DNA of 64,000 nucleotides from Saccopteryx bilineata (taxonomy: Eukaryota; Chordata; Mammalia; Chiroptera; Emballonuridae). How positions within the stretch are numbered: position 1 is the stretch's first letter; each line of letters begins with the position of its first letter. The notes under the pieces are model-generated. The model had not been told where the DNA came from and searched no databases. It was given only the letters and a program-made list of their open reading frames with translations. A program made the position numbers and the translations under genes. The DNA lies in the NCBI RefSeq assembly GCF_036850765.1, contig NC_089495.1, positions 202,307,847-202,371,846 of the forward strand, read 5' to 3'. This document shows positions 21,405 to 33,179 of the stretch, piece after piece.

Positions 21405-21515
21405 TATTTTTAGATTTATTTTTGTTAAGGCACAATGTACATACAATAAAATATACAAATCTTAAGTCTTAGTACACAGCTCCGTAAATGAATTAAAACC
21501 ACCACTCAGATCAGA
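21405..21515 (-). repeat. L1 3' UTR scrap
   Basis: 'gttaaggcacaatgtacatacaataaaatatac', 'cttagtacacagctccgtaaatgaatt' parallels the antisense L1 segment at 8130-8200. Confidence 0.6.
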
Positions 21516-22142
21516 ATTCTGAGAAAGTTCTTAGTGCTTTGGAAACTAGTAAGAGGTCACTTATTCTATATTTACATTAATTAAAAGCTCTTATTTATAG
21601 ACATGGTCTTCTATTAATCAGCTAACTATAAAACTAGGGAAATTAGAAAAAAATGACCTCTCCTCCAAGGGAAAAAAGATTCATGGAATACATAGTCGTA
21701 CCTCTGAAGAAAGATTGAAGAACTAAGGTTTTGCAGTTTGTTTGTTTGACTTTGGTCAGAAGAATGGGTGATTTTTAATGTTCTGTAAGGGGTTTCAGAT
21801 TAAAAAGAGCTAATGTGGCCAATGCTGAAGAGTGGTTTAGAGGCTTACATGTGGTGAAATGGGCTTGAAGTAAAGGATAGATTTTATTTAAATATTGGGA
21901 AAACCTTTTCGACATTTCCATGCTGAAGTCCTAGAATGTGAAACTTGTGTGAAGTCTGTATGAATGAGTAGCTTTAAGAGCAGAAAGAAATATCTATGTT
22001 TATTTGGCTATTAAATTGCCCAGGGACAGGTTTGGATCCTTCCTTCGTGTTGAAGAAGTACAAGGTTCTGTGACCTGCATCTAATAGCAATGGAACATCC
22101 ACATGGTCATGTCTTGAGTTTGGTTTTGTTTTCTTTGTCTAG

Positions 22143-22215
22143 AAGATTAAGATTGCAGCCCTACGCATGTATACTAGCTGTGTGAAGAAAACTGACTTCG
22201 AGGAATTCTTTCTAA
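22143..22215 (+). CDS. UQCC1: UQCC1 exon 5 (24 codons plus 1 nt)
   Basis: It reads KIKIAALRMYTSC, then VKKTDFEEFFL, and leaves a single A for the next codon (AGG, Arg, across the junction). The acceptor is ttgtctag and the donor CTAA|gtaagt. The short helical segment KIKIAALRMY is part of the Ubiq_cyt_C_chap domain core. Because its length is 73 nt, skipping this exon would shift the frame. Confidence 0.98.
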
Positions 22216-22452
22216 GTAAGTTACTGTCTTTGTTAGTTCTGAAAAGGAAAATGCATCTACTTTTTATTCTTATGATTGTGTCTTAGTATGGTAGATTTTT
22301 AAAAGTCATTAGTGAAACCAGTCTTTCTTCACAAGGTATGTAATAAAAGCTGCTATTTTTTGTCTTTTAGTAAAATAAACAAAGACCAAAGAAGCCCTGT
22401 AAATAAAACATTTTAACAAGTTTGGGGAAAAATACTAAAAATTTGTTTAGTG

Positions 22453-22692
22453 CAGCAATTTTAACCTATTTCATCTCATGGCACACAAATTACTAAAATT
22501 CTGCAGCATACCAAAATAAATATTTTTTTGCCAATCTGGCAAAAAAAAAAGTATAATTTTTATTCATTCACAGTGTATGGCTATTGTTACGTTGACTGTT
22601 GTCATTTTATTTTTTTAGTTGATAATCTAAGAGAAGAGAGGTCAGTGCCCCTGTTTTAAAAATTGTTGCAGCACACTGGGTGAAAATCACTG
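22453..22692. mobile_element. hAT-like element, diverged, 240 bp
   Basis: The left end cagcaattttaaccta and reversed right end cagtgatttt form imperfect inverted repeats. The flanking 8-mers gtttagtg and gtctagtc differ at two positions. The interior keeps 'catctcatggcacacaaa', with 'gcagcacactgggtgaaaatc' at the end. It lies 237 bp after the exon 5 donor. Confidence 0.65.
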
Positions 22693-22881
22693 GTCTAGTC
22701 CTTTGACATTATCATCCCCCTGGTTCACACATGCACCTGTTCTACATTCTGGATATTTTATTTAGCATTTTCATCTGAACTTTTTGCCAGTTCAGGTCTA
22801 TTGGGTCAAAAGACACATATAATTTTATTATTTAGGTCGCATTGATAAATTGCTTCCCAAAAAGGTTTTATTGGCTTAGAC

Positions 22882-23071
22882 CAGTGGTCGGCAAACTCAT
22901 TAGTCAACAGAGCCAAATATCAACAGTACAATGATTGAAATTTCTTTTGAGAGCCAAGTTTTTTAAACTTAAACTACATAGGTAGGTATATTCCTTATCG
23001 AGGTAGCGCCCGCATGTGGTATTTTATGGAAGAGCCACATGTGGCCCACGAGCCACAGTTTGCCGACCAGG
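22882..23071. mobile_element. Non-autonomous hAT element, 190 bp
   Basis: The ends are cagtggtcggcaaact and (reversed) ccctggtcggcaaact. The 8-bp duplication gcttagac at 22874-22881 and 23072-23079 is exact. The interior has 'gagccaaatatcaacag' and 'aagagccacatgtggcccacgagcc'. No coding capacity. Confidence 0.92.
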
Positions 23072-23079
23072 GCTTAGAC

Positions 23080-23930
23080 CACCATTAGCCTTTGATCGTA
23101 TAGAGTATTAATTCTAATGTTATAAACTGTTGTAATTATTATATAAACAAAGTTAATTAAACCAGGTACTTGTAAAGGTGTCTGGAAAGTTGAAGCCATT
23201 TCCAGTTCCACAGATTTTTGGAAGGAGGTATGTTAGACATGTCTATGTTAATAGCCATTATCCTCAAAGCAACACACACCTAACTATATATACTTTATAT
23301 TTTCATGGACAGTAAATATTCATGTACTGTATAATTATATATGTTAATAACAATAAATAAAGCTTAGCTGAAGTTTTTATTATTTAATAACTTTTGTTTT
23401 TTTAACCAAATGCAAGTTTTGTTTATTTTTACTACTTCACCAGATTGATATTATATTAGAAATTTAAAGTATTATACTAACTTGTCATTCTAATTAGTAT
23501 CCACTTTCTATTTCTTATTTATTCATAGTAAAGACAGAAAACTTTCCTGCTTCTTTCTAACCTCTAATAGTTTCTCGTTTTAGGAAAAATTAATCTGAAA
23601 GAATTATTTCCTTTCTCTACCTGATGAAGAAACAATCTATTAGAAGCTGGGTTTTTCTTAAGTAGTTTCTTGAATCCATGCGCTTAAGTAGTAAAATATT
23701 AAATCCTCGTCTTTAAACATCTGTTTAATACTCAATTCAATAAATAACTCTGGAATTTGTTACAATTGTTTTGAAATAATGATTGCTAGCCATCTTTGTC
23801 TTAGCCAGTTCTCATTATTAAAGTCTTGAGTCAATATTATAATATTGAATAATGAGAGATATTTAAGTTTCAATTTGTAATCTGTTGTAAATATGTATAA
23901 AAGTAAAGAGTTATAAAAATTATTACCATA
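23080..23930. other. Intron 5, AT-rich, nothing recognised
   Basis: Low GC and long A/T words; no repeat, exon or RNA gene seen. Confidence 0.4.
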
Positions 23931-23934
23931 TGTA

Positions 23935-24165
23935 CTAATAATTCACAATTACACGGTATGCTTTTATATTTTTTCATTTAGGAGTTAAAAAACAACCTTG
24001 TGGGATAGGAAGGGCTTATGTTCTTTTTTTATTTTTGTTTTGTTTTCAGAAATAGTTGAAACTCAAAGAGGCTAAGTGACTTGCCCAAAGTTGCTTAGTT
24101 AAGCCTTGACCTGATGTCATCTGATTTAAAATTCAGGAGTTTTTTCACTATAATACATTGTTTGC
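23935..24165 (-). repeat. MIR relic
   Basis: 'gttgaaactcaaagaggctaagtgacttgcccaaagttgc' is the antisense MIR core. Confidence 0.75.
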
Positions 24166-25208
24166 GAATGAATGTAACTGCAAATTAGAAATTGTAATTC
24201 ATCTTAATATTTTTGTGTTTCATTATACTTAACTGAGAACTGCTTAAGAGCTGTCTATTAGCATAGTGAACTGATGGTTCTGTATATTAAAGTGTGTTTA
24301 TCTCAGTGAGCTGTGTCCTAGGTTTGCCCATTGAAGTAGCTAGCGAGGGAGGCTGTGTATTCTTCAGTGACACCACTCTTCCCTCAGGTTCCTAAGACTC
24401 AGTCTGAGAACTGCCTTTTGAACTATAGCGCGGTCATTTGTATTATGCTCCATTGTGGTCCATCTTTGTCATTTGTGTGTAGACTAAATTTTAAAACCAA
24501 GCCAAAATGGGGCCAAACTGTGAGTAGTGAGTAAAAACGGAGCCAACCTGGAAAGTAGCATTTGGAGGCAGATAAAAAGTATCTATAAAATAGTGAGAGT
24601 GACATTTGTTTGCACCTTAGATTCTAAAGAGTGGGCCAGACAGATAGGTTTGGGATGAAAGAGGAGAATATGTACACTGTGTTGCCTCCGAAAGTTTCAC
24701 CTTTCCAGTGGCCATTGGTGCCTTGGGTTTTCATATTTTAGGGCTTAACTTTTGGAGTCCTGAGAGTTTAGTAATTTTTAAAAAGGATAGAGAGCCTCAG
24801 GTAGCTTATCAGAGTCATCCTCACTCCAACAACAGTGAGGCCAATGCTGTTCATGAAGACTGTGTAAGAATGGTTTCTCCGCAGTGTTCTTTGGAGTAAA
24901 CAGCAAGTGTATCAGTGTCTAGGAAAAGCCCCCATGAGATGCCAGAATGGACTCTGTCACCTCAGAGCCAAAGTGTTCAGAGATCTTGACCCAGAGAGCT
25001 AGATAGTCGGGCTCCTGGCTGGTGAGATACCTTAGAGCCCACCTCTGTGCATTAGTGAGTGCTCCCTCTATGAACGGGCGCTGCTTTGCCAACTTTTGGA
25101 GATCAGTTCTCGTATGAAGAGCACATTGGGTCAGAGGTGGCCAATCAGTAAAGTTGCGTTTAATTCCATACTATGGTCTGCAGACTATTTTTTTGTTAGA
25201 TCTTAAAA
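24166..25208. other. Intron 5, nothing recognised
   Basis: Mixed composition, no confident repeats. The 63-codon frame 24708-24899 has no known motif. Confidence 0.4.
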
Positions 25209-25222
25209 AAATAATACTTTGA

Positions 25223-25418
25223 TGAGCCTGACATGTGGTGCGCAGTGGATGAAGCGTCGCCCTAGAATGCTGAGGTCGCCTGTTAGAAACCCTGGGCTTG
25301 TCTAGTGAAGGCACATACGAGAAGCAACTACTATGAATTGATGCTTCTCCCCCCACCACTTTTCTCTCTCTCTCTTTTCTCTTTAAAATCAATAAATAAA
25401 ATCTTATAAAAAGAAAAA
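25223..25418 (+). mobile_element. SINE-B copy
   Basis: Head 'gcctgacatgtggtgcgcagtgg', 'aaaccctgggcttgtc', tail 'aaaatcaataaataaaatc'. The duplication aaataatactttga flanks it (about 25209-25222 and 25420-25433). Confidence 0.93.
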
Positions 25419-25549
25419 GAAATAATACTTTGAGAGGAAGCTCCTTAATGAATGAGTCAGTGATTAAAGTTCACCATTTTATTGACAGTCTTAAATAGTG
25501 AGTTTTTTCAAAGGTAATTTAACTCCTAGCGTTTAGATAACTCACTGAA

Positions 25550-25815
25550 AAACAACAATAATAGATATTTATGTAATGCCTATTAAATACTAACCATTTT
25601 GCTAACCATTTTACAGGCCTTATTTAATCCTCACAAAAATCCTATAAGGTAGGTTGTCTTGTTCTCCCCATTTTTACAGAGAAGAAAGCTGAGGCACAGA
25701 GAGGTTAAGTTGACTCACAGTCACGTAGCAAGTGAGAGGTAGGCATGGTTTTGAATCAGGCAGTTTGACCTCAGGGCCTGCATTAAACAAACAACTCAGT
25801 TAATACTGCTGCGCT
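25550..25815 (-). repeat. MIR relic
   Basis: 'atttaatcctcacaaaaatcctataaggtagg', 'cagagaagaaagctgaggcacagagaggttaag' is a clear antisense MIR. Confidence 0.88.
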
Positions 25816-25819
25816 ATAA

Positions 25820-26590
25820 CAGTAATGAATTATTTAATTTTATCCAACTTGATGTTGAGGAAGAAAGTACCTAGCCTCAGAAAATAATGCACTGTCCAGT
25901 GGAGCAGGAGTGTGATTATAGCAAAGACTCTACAGCAGGTTTTAACTTTGAAGTGTTTCAGCTTATTTCATCGAGCTAAAGAATCTGCTGTTTTTGTGTT
26001 GGTTGCAGTCAGACATTCAGCGGTCCTGTTTTTTAGGGCTTGACACTGTGGGTTTCCGTTTTGACCCCATTGGGCACAGGGAGTCAGTCGTATGCCAGCT
26101 CTTTCCCATCCTCAGCCCTGAGCCGACCCCCAGAAGGGAGAATTGTGACCCAGGTCCAGTGGCTGGCCTGTCTGTCTGTCTGTCTGTGCTCTCCAGCCCG
26201 AGAACTGATTCCCTCTCTGGAGAAACCTGGAAAGGCTCCTGCAGGCAGCCGAGCAGCTTTGATGTAGAGGTAGCAATTGAACAGCTTGTCCTTTAAAAGC
26301 AGCCAAATTTCATTTTCCAGGTTGAAAGACAGACTTCCAAGAAAACTTTTCTTTTTAATGTTTTGTTCTAGCATCCAAAAAAGACCCAACTTCAGATCCG
26401 GGCTTGAGAGTTTCTCATGGCTATTCTTGTTCTAGGTGGAGGGTGGTTGGCCCACTCTCAGATGGCATTTGTCTTAATAGCTGTAGGCCAGCCAGGCCAG
26501 CCTTCACCTCCCTCCTGCTGGGCTCCAAGAGGAAGTCCACTTGACAGCTGCTGGGCACCTCCCAGTAAGCTCACCAGAATATTTTGGTGT
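25820..26590. other. Intron 5, nothing recognised
   Basis: Includes a short (TGTC)n at about 26167-26187. Overlapping frames of 75-101 codons on both strands lack domains. Confidence 0.4.
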
Positions 26591-26594
26591 CACT

Positions 26595-26815
26595 TTGTGA
26601 CAGACCTGGACTTAAACCCCAGCCCAGCCGCTAGCTCGTGAATACTGTGGCTGCCCGCAAGTTACTTAGCCTTTTTGAGCCCATTTCCTCATCTCTAGAA
26701 TGAGGATTATTATGCCTCCCTTCAGGGTTAAAGTGAGGATTAAGTGAGGTGATGTACTGCCATGACCAACAGTGGACCTAGCGTGTAGTCTGGGTACTTA
26801 GTAAATGCTAGTTTC
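26595..26815 (+). repeat. MIR relic
   Basis: 'cttaaaccccagcccagccgctagc', 'caagttacttagcctttttgagcc', 'agggttaaagtgaggattaagtgagg', 'gtacttagtaaatgctag'. Confidence 0.88.
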
Positions 26816-26844
26816 TGATATTAGTATTTGAGAGGCAGTTGGCA

Positions 26845-27070
26845 ATTGAGACCACAGTGTCTGGACTCAAGCAGATGTAAATTTGATCCCACATGTCTCA
26901 TTTCATAGCTGTGACCATGGACAATTGTCCTGATCTCTCTAAAAGTCAGTTTTCTCACCTGTCAAATGGGGATAATATCAGTAGGCACTTCGTAGGCTTG
27001 TTGGGAGGACTGGTTGAGCCAATGAATGTAAAACACCTTTTACAACGTCTGGCACGCAGAAAGCCAGTGA
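26845..27070 (+). repeat. Second MIR relic, same orientation
   Basis: 'gacaattgtcctgatctctctaaaagtcagttttctcacctgtcaaatgggg' and 'ggcttgttgggaggactgg' give a second MIR close behind the first. Confidence 0.85.
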
Positions 27071-27740
27071 TTACAGCCCTTTCTCATTATTGGTGTGTTA
27101 GTGTGCCTGTTGCACAGGCGTCCTGCTCTGTTTTCTCTCCTAATGACCCATTTGTTATCGTTTAGTATATTGTGTACTTCGTTGTGTTCTGAAAGGCAGA
27201 AGATACCACTTACTTCTTGAGTCACTGCTCCAAAGGACAGATTCTACCCACCGATTCTTTTTTCTTTATCCCGTTGCTTCAGCTTTTCTCCCTGTCACGT
27301 AATAAGAAGCAAACATTCAGTGGGGGACCCCTCATCCAGCCAGAGGCATTTCTTAGAGATGTGAGAATTGAACTGCTTGGATGTCTGAGCACTGACCTGA
27401 TTTTTGGTAAATTAAACCAAGGAGAGTCCTGCCCAATTTTGTCATTCCTGGAGGTGATGAACGGCCTTTTGTTAGAAATGGTGTGCCTTCTTATTCAGCT
27501 CCAGCTCCCCAGAGCCCCACTGCTTTCTCCTGGTTGTTTGTTTTGGGTGAATCATTCAGTAGCACACTGGGTCACCTTAAAGAAGGAAGACGGGAAGAGG
27601 AGGCCAGAAAGAAGGACGTAGACTTCTCAGCTGGGCTCAAGTGAAAACCCCCAACGGAACTGAAGTAGCCTGCCTAGTTTTCCAGAAGAATTTGAGACCA
27701 GGAAGCAAAAATAACAGAATTACATGGAAGTTGGCATGAA
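27071..27740. other. Intron 5, nothing recognised
   Basis: No repeat signature. The 134-codon frame at 27217-27621 has no recognisable family, no splice support and no conserved motif that I can name. Confidence 0.4.
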
Positions 27741-27744
27741 GTGT

Positions 27745-27880
27745 TGAGGGTGCATTATACAGAGTGAGGAAACTGAGGCTCAGAGAAGAGAATTGCTGTG
27801 CCCAAGGCTACACAACAAGGTGAAAACGGCTGGAGCTAGAAGGCTGGTTGTCTGACTGCATTCAGTGTTCTTTCAACTCT
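27745..27880 (-). repeat. MIR relic
   Basis: 'gtgaggaaactgaggctcagagaagagaattgctgtgcccaaggctacac'. Confidence 0.85.
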
Positions 27881-28047
27881 TGTTCTTGCCCGTGGGTCCC
27901 CTGGCCCATTCTGTTAGTATAATCACAAAGGACTGTAACTGCCATATATTGTATCAATAGTTGAATAAATTTCTACCAATATTTAAAATATAGTCAATAT
28001 TTATCCTCCAAACCCACACATATTTATACTTTATTGTTATTTTCTAG

Positions 28048-28105
28048 GGTGTCAGATGCCTGATACATTCAATTCATGGTTTCTTATAACTCTTCTTCAT
28101 GTCTG
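28048..28105 (+). CDS. UQCC1: UQCC1 exon 6 (58 nt, split codons at both ends)
   Basis: It completes the Arg begun in exon 5, reads CQMPDTFNSWFLITLLHV, and begins a Trp codon (TG|G) finished in exon 7. The acceptor is tattttctag and the donor TCTG|gtaagt. FNSWFLITLLHVW is a conserved hydrophobic helix of the CBP3/UQCC1 fold. With 58 nt it is the smallest exon in the window, and it depends on strong flanking splice sites. Confidence 0.98.
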
Positions 28106-28985
28106 GTAAGTGAGCAATTTAAGCGAAGTCACCAAATGTATATATATCTTTTAAACACTGCTGACTTGTAACGTATAGCCTTCAGCAGGGCTGAGTATAT
28201 GAAATGGCAGTTGTTCAGGCATTAAAAACTGTTCCTTTCATTTTAATAACTGGTGTCTTGAAGCACATTTTTATTAAAGGTCAAAGCATAGTCCCAGAAA
28301 GAAGCTAATATTTGTAGGATTTTCTCGAAGAACACCTAAGCCAGCGAACAGTGCTATCAGTATCTTTAGGCGACTCTATGAGCTTAGAAGGAAAGTTCTC
28401 CGCCTTGGCTGTTTTTCGGAAAGTTCACATTTACGTAAAAGTGGTTTGAATTGGGAGAATCCGTGGTCATTTTCATTGCTGGTCATCAGAAACCTATAAC
28501 AAATTATAGCGCTGACATTTACGCCTGTACCTCTGAAATGTGCATACAGGTTAGATTCATGCCAGAGTTGTTGCATGTAAAAATATTTAACACCTTAAAC
28601 AGTATATTTTTTCTTCAGCTGCGAAATAAGTGGCCAAAAAAAATTAATTTTTCATCTAACATTACACAGTATTAAAGGTCAGAAGGATATAGGAGAGACA
28701 TTGAAGTGGGGGCAGGGGAGTGTATTTATTGAACTGGCAGGTTTTGGGAAAGTAAATTCTGGAGAACTAAGTTTACTACTTTGACCATAGTGAGTATCTG
28801 AGGAACGTGGGGAATGGCCGCCCTGTCAAAAGGGCCCTTGTCTGAGACTGCCTTCAGCTGAGCTTTGCGTCACAGGGTTGACTACTATATAAAGACTTTT
28901 TGGTTTTGATCACCTCTGAAATATGTCTTCTTCTGAACTCACTGAGTCACTGAGATTGGCTAAGGGACCTAAGGTGGCAGTTCAT
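28106..28985. other. Intron 6, repeat-free block after exon 6
   Basis: High-complexity sequence with scattered CpGs (ttacgtaaaa at 28431, agcgctgacatttacgcc near 28509). TTACGTAA at 28431-28438 is a perfect palindrome matching the C/EBP and PAR-bZIP/NFIL3 type of site. No coding potential. A conserved non-coding element is possible but unproven. Confidence 0.45.
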
Positions 28986-28989
28986 TTTA

Positions 28990-29150
28990 TGCTTTTTTTT
29001 TTCCGAGCTGGAGGTTTATTGAGGGCACACTATGTCCTGGGAGGCTTGCTGGAAACGAGCGATCGTGCCTAGACCCTCACAGCTTAGCGGGGGAGAGGAG
29101 ATGTGTAAGATGCTCAGTTATAAAGCAGAATGGCTGAGTCTCTAATCTGA
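28990..29150 (-). repeat. L2 relic
   Basis: 'ggtttattgagggcacactatgtcctgggaggcttg', 'ccctcacagcttagcggggg'. Confidence 0.65.
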
Positions 29151-29780
29151 GCAAGTAGTGCTTGTAGGATCCCAGAGGAAGCCACAACTCTCAAAACCTT
29201 GACTAGGTCTACCTGTTTCTCTGACATGTGCCATGTCTTGTAGTCGGGCGGCCGAGAAGGCAAAGTGCCTTCTGTCTGAACGGTGGAGCTTAGGAAAAGC
29301 TTCAGGGAAGGAAGCTGAACACACCGAGAGAAAAACTACTTTTTCAGGAGGGGAGGCCCGCAGAGGTGGCACTCGGGCTTCCTCACTGGGAAGCGGGAGG
29401 GCTGAGCGGTCAGGCCGTTCCCAGAGGAGCTCAAAGATAACATTCAGAGGCTGTATGAAAGACCCTTTATTGCCCTAGAGTTAGAGGTATCGGAGTGTTC
29501 GAGGGAGTGGATGGCAAAATAAAATACCTAATCCCTGTGACCACATCCCAAGGTCAATACCTGACTAATAGCAGCTGGGAGAACCTTGAAACTCCTTGCA
29601 GCTCTTTCAAGTTGACCACCATTTCCAAATGCGTGTGCCGGGCCCTCCTTGCTGAGGTTGGTTTAATTTCTCGGAGGAGCGGGGAGGGCCGCATACTGGG
29701 AGTGGGAGGAGGGAGCTGTCAGCAGCGGCTTCAGAGCCACCTTCGCCCTCCCCTCCCCCCTGCCCCCCTTAGTTCTCCTA
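29151..29780. other. Intron 6, relatively GC-rich unique block
   Basis: No repeat recognised. Frames of 76-114 codons overlap on both strands without motifs. Confidence 0.4.
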
Positions 29781-29784
29781 TCCG

Positions 29785-30140
29785 CAGGCCCTTGTGGAAT
29801 GCTCAGCAGCTCTTCAGCTTGAATCAGCAAACCGATTGAGGGCCTACTGTGTGTTCAGGATGGTGGGGCACTGGGGAGGAGGATATGACGTGATGTGCAC
29901 CTTCAAGAAACTTAGTCCAGTGTCCGTAATGGACTACGGTGAAAAAAGCTATGAGCCCAGGGCACCAGCAGACACTGTGGAAGCACGAGGAGGTGTGACT
30001 AAATCCCAATTTGGAGGTGGGGGGGTTGGGTACAGAGTGGCTCTGGGTAGAGGTGACATTTGAGATGCACCATGAAAGGGTGAGAGGAGTTTTTGTCAGT
30101 GAAAAGAGGGCATCTTAGGTGGAGGGACTATCAGGAGCAA
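29785..30140 (-). repeat. L2 relic
   Basis: 'gattgagggcctactgtgtgttcaggatggtggggcactggg' through 'gaggtgacatttgagatgcacc', 'aaagagggcatcttagg' follows the complement of the L2 3' region. Confidence 0.7.
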
Positions 30141-30435
30141 AACACAGATCATAGACAAGAACATGGAAAGTGAAATCATCCAGGCACAAAAAGACAAATA
30201 TTATATTATTCCACTCACATGAAGTACCTAGAATAAGCAAATCCATAGAGACAGAAAGTAGGTTAGAGGTTATCAGGGGCTGAGAAGAGACAGGAATTGG
30301 GAGTTATTGCTTAATGGTTAAGGAATTATTTGGTGTGATTATAAGCTTTAAAAATAGATAGTGGTGATGGTTGCATAACATGGTGGATACAATTAAAGCC
30401 ACTAAATTGTACACTTAAAATGGCAAAATGTAAAA
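30141..30435 (+). mobile_element. Old L1 3' UTR, sense
   Basis: 'ccactcacatgaagtacctagaataagc', 'ggttatcaggggctgag', 'gttgcataacatggtggat', 'aaattgtacacttaaaatgg' and a following A-run make an L1M 3' end. Confidence 0.85.
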
Positions 30436-31605
30436 AAAAAAAAAAAGCAAAATGTATGTTTTTTTTGCCGGGGGTGGGGGTTAAGAAAAAGAACTTGGAG
30501 TATATAAGGGCAGCCAGTTGTCTAAGTGTCTGGGGCAGGTTTGTGGAGCAATGTAGTGGGAAGGGTCATCGGAAAGGCAGTTTGGGACCCCAGTGTGCTG
30601 TGATCAGCCAAGAAGACACGGGGAGTTCTCTCTTCTAAGGGATAGGGATGTCAGGAGGAGTGACGGACCCACTCCAGGTCTATACAGAAGCTGTGTTCTT
30701 CTAACCCTTTTCTGTTAACCTGCAGCTCCAAGGAGAGTAACTAAGGGATAGCCAGATCCAATATCACAGGACCTAGTGGACTTGCCAGGGATGTACAAGG
30801 ATTGAAATGCCTCCTGCAGGTGGTAGTGGGGAGGCTTAGAAAGTAGTCATTAATGTCTCAAGAATCCCCGTCCCTCCAAAAACTAAAACCCCAAACCACC
30901 TCATAAACAGAATACCCTGGCTGTGGACTCTCCAGAAGGGCGAGTCAAGGGGGATGGCTCCGTGTGGGGCTCTTAGAACAGGGGCAGAATTTCTCACATC
31001 CTGTTCGTTCCCTGGAGGAGGTGTTGATCCTTCCCTTATCCTGTCTGCTTCTCTAGTTCCCAAGGTTTCTGTGTATTGGCATTTAGGACTGGGACCCCTC
31101 CAGAGGGACCTTATCAGTTGTGTATTCCTGTGAACTTGCAGCTGCAGTGACTGTGTGTCCTTTGTCTTTGCTGAACAAGATGAGTATTGACTGTAGCCAC
31201 TGAAAAAGTGCTGAGAGGTTGCTGTCTGGGCTGTCCAGCATCCCACAAGAACTTGCTAAAAGCAGGCCTCCTCCCTTGTTTTTTGTCTTGGTCAGTGGCC
31301 TTAAGATCTATTCAGGTGCATTTTACCGTGTGACCCAGAACACACATGTATCCGATACAATAGTTTTGTAAAAAATCCTTACATTGTCAGATAATCACTG
31401 ATATTTTCTGTTCCATTTGACTTCATTTTAAACAAAATCTGAGATGTTACCCACTAAATCGATTTATTGGGTTATTAGCAGTAGTACCTGAAAACTGGTC
31501 TTTGGCCTGCAACTTCCCTCCCTTGTGCCAATTAACTTTGATAATATTTAATATTAATGAACGTCTCTCACTGCAGATTGGATCAGTACACACATACACA
31601 CACAA
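30436..31605. other. Intron 6, nothing recognised
   Basis: No confident repeat. The 136-codon minus frame 31246-30836 has no known domain and is not flanked by splice signals in a gene-like arrangement. Confidence 0.4.
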
Positions 31606-31609
31606 TTCT

Positions 31610-31960
31610 TACTGTTCTCCGTTGTCCTCAGGATAATGTATGTTTCTTAGCATGACATTCATAACTCACCCTTTACGGGTCTCATCTAGTGCCTCTGGGT
31701 ACCGTCACCACCATCCTTCCTCTGCAAGAGAAAGTGAACCTACGTCATAGAAATACAAAGTCTGCAGTTTTCTTCTGCCCAGAAAGCCTTCTTCCTCTCC
31801 TGACAAACTCCTGTTTTTCATTCCTTATGCAGCCCAGACAGCATCTCCTCTCTGCAGCCTTTTCTGCCCTCTGAAGGCAGTTAGTCCCCTTTTGTGTCCC
31901 CTTAGTGTTTCGGATACCTCTGTTACAGCACTCACCACACAGTGTTTTTATATTCTAGCG
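31610..31960 (+). repeat. L2 relic
   Basis: 'agaaagccttcttcctctcctgac', 'tttttcattccttatgcagcccagacagcatctcc', 'gttacagcactcaccacac' in L2 sense order. Confidence 0.7.
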
Positions 31961-32459
31961 TATCTGTACCAGTTTTCTTTGTGGATGATGAAATGATTGA
32001 GAACAAGAATTATTTTTATTACCTTTTAAGAAAGGAATGAAAATGAGCTATATCTTCTCCTCAGTCCCATCTCTTACTCTTAGTTTTCACAAGTGTTTAT
32101 GAAATAAATGATGACCTCAGATCTGACTTGGCTCCTGTGGCCATGGGGAGGGTCCTGGCCACAGCTGTTGATCAGGTGAGAGTAGCGCAGCTCTGCTCCT
32201 CCTGAAGTTTCCCTGGGCGGCGAGGCATATATAGTTGGCATTTTATGTTGGCGTTATGAATATTAATAGATTTGTAGAGACTCCCCTATTAACGCTAATG
32301 TCTTCTAAGTGTACGAATTAATTTTAGAAAATGCAGTGGAACAAATAAAATTAGGATGTGCCTGTGTTGGAGATGGAGTGGGGAGAGAGTAAAATGCAGT
32401 TTGTATTTAAAAAAATTATTTTACAGTTTTATGTCATAGATATAATAACTACTAGGTCC

Positions 32460-32645
32460 TTTATATATTACCTTTTATTTACTTAAATACATTATCTCAC
32501 ACATTCTTACAACTGCTTTATTTACATATGAGGGATCAGAAACTTAGAGAAGTCAGAGAACTTGGCCAAAGAACCAGTTAGAGCCTGGTAGAGAGGGAAT
32601 TCCAGTGTAGGTCTGGCTAGCTCAAAGTATTGAGTTGTTTTTCTC
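32460..32645 (-). repeat. MIR relic
   Basis: 'acattcttacaactgctttatttacatatgagggatcagaaacttagag', 'agagcctggtagagagggaattc'. Confidence 0.75.
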
Positions 32646-32689
32646 ATTGATAATTAAAACTACCAAAGTAGTGAATTAAATATTTATTT

Positions 32690-33072
32690 ATTTAAGTAAG
32701 TGAGAGGTGGGGTGGCAGAGACAGACTCCTGCATGCGCCCCGACCGGGATCCACCCAGCAACCCCCTACAGGGTGATGCTGCCCATCTGGGGCTACTGTT
32801 CTATTGCTCGGCAATTGAACTATTTTAGTGCCTGAAGGGAGGCCATGGAGCCATCCTCAGTGCCTGGGCCAACTTGCTCAAACCATTTGAGCCATGGCTG
32901 TGGGAGGGGAAGAGAGAGAGAGAGAGAGAGATAGAGAGAGAGAGAGAAAGAAAGACAAGTAGGGAGGGGTAGAGAAGCAGATGGTTACTTCTTTGTGCCC
33001 TAACCAGCAGTCGAACCTGGGACTTTTACACGCTAGGCCAACACTCTACCACTGAGCCAACCAGCCAGGGCC
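32690..33072 (-). mobile_element. Old SINE-A relative
   Basis: It shares 'gcatgcgccccgaccgggatccaccc' order, 'gagccatcctcagtgcctgggcc' and the head ccaaccagccagggcc with SINE-A. It carries 'caaccccctacaggg' where SINE-A has its repeated unit. Flanks share taaatattta. It represents an older branch of the family. Confidence 0.88.
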
Positions 33073-33179
33073 TAAATATTTACTAATGTAATAGTATTTA
33101 ATATTAATTAATACTAATAATATTTAACATTAATACTGTTACTTAAGTACCAGCTTATACTTAAACATAAATCCATAAA

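Noticed and set aside
27217..27621. 134-codon plus frame in intron 5
   Set aside because: No family resemblance, common length by chance in GC-balanced intron, no supporting signals.
30836..31246. 136-codon minus frame in intron 6
   Set aside because: No recognisable motif; would need an antisense gene for which there is no other sign.
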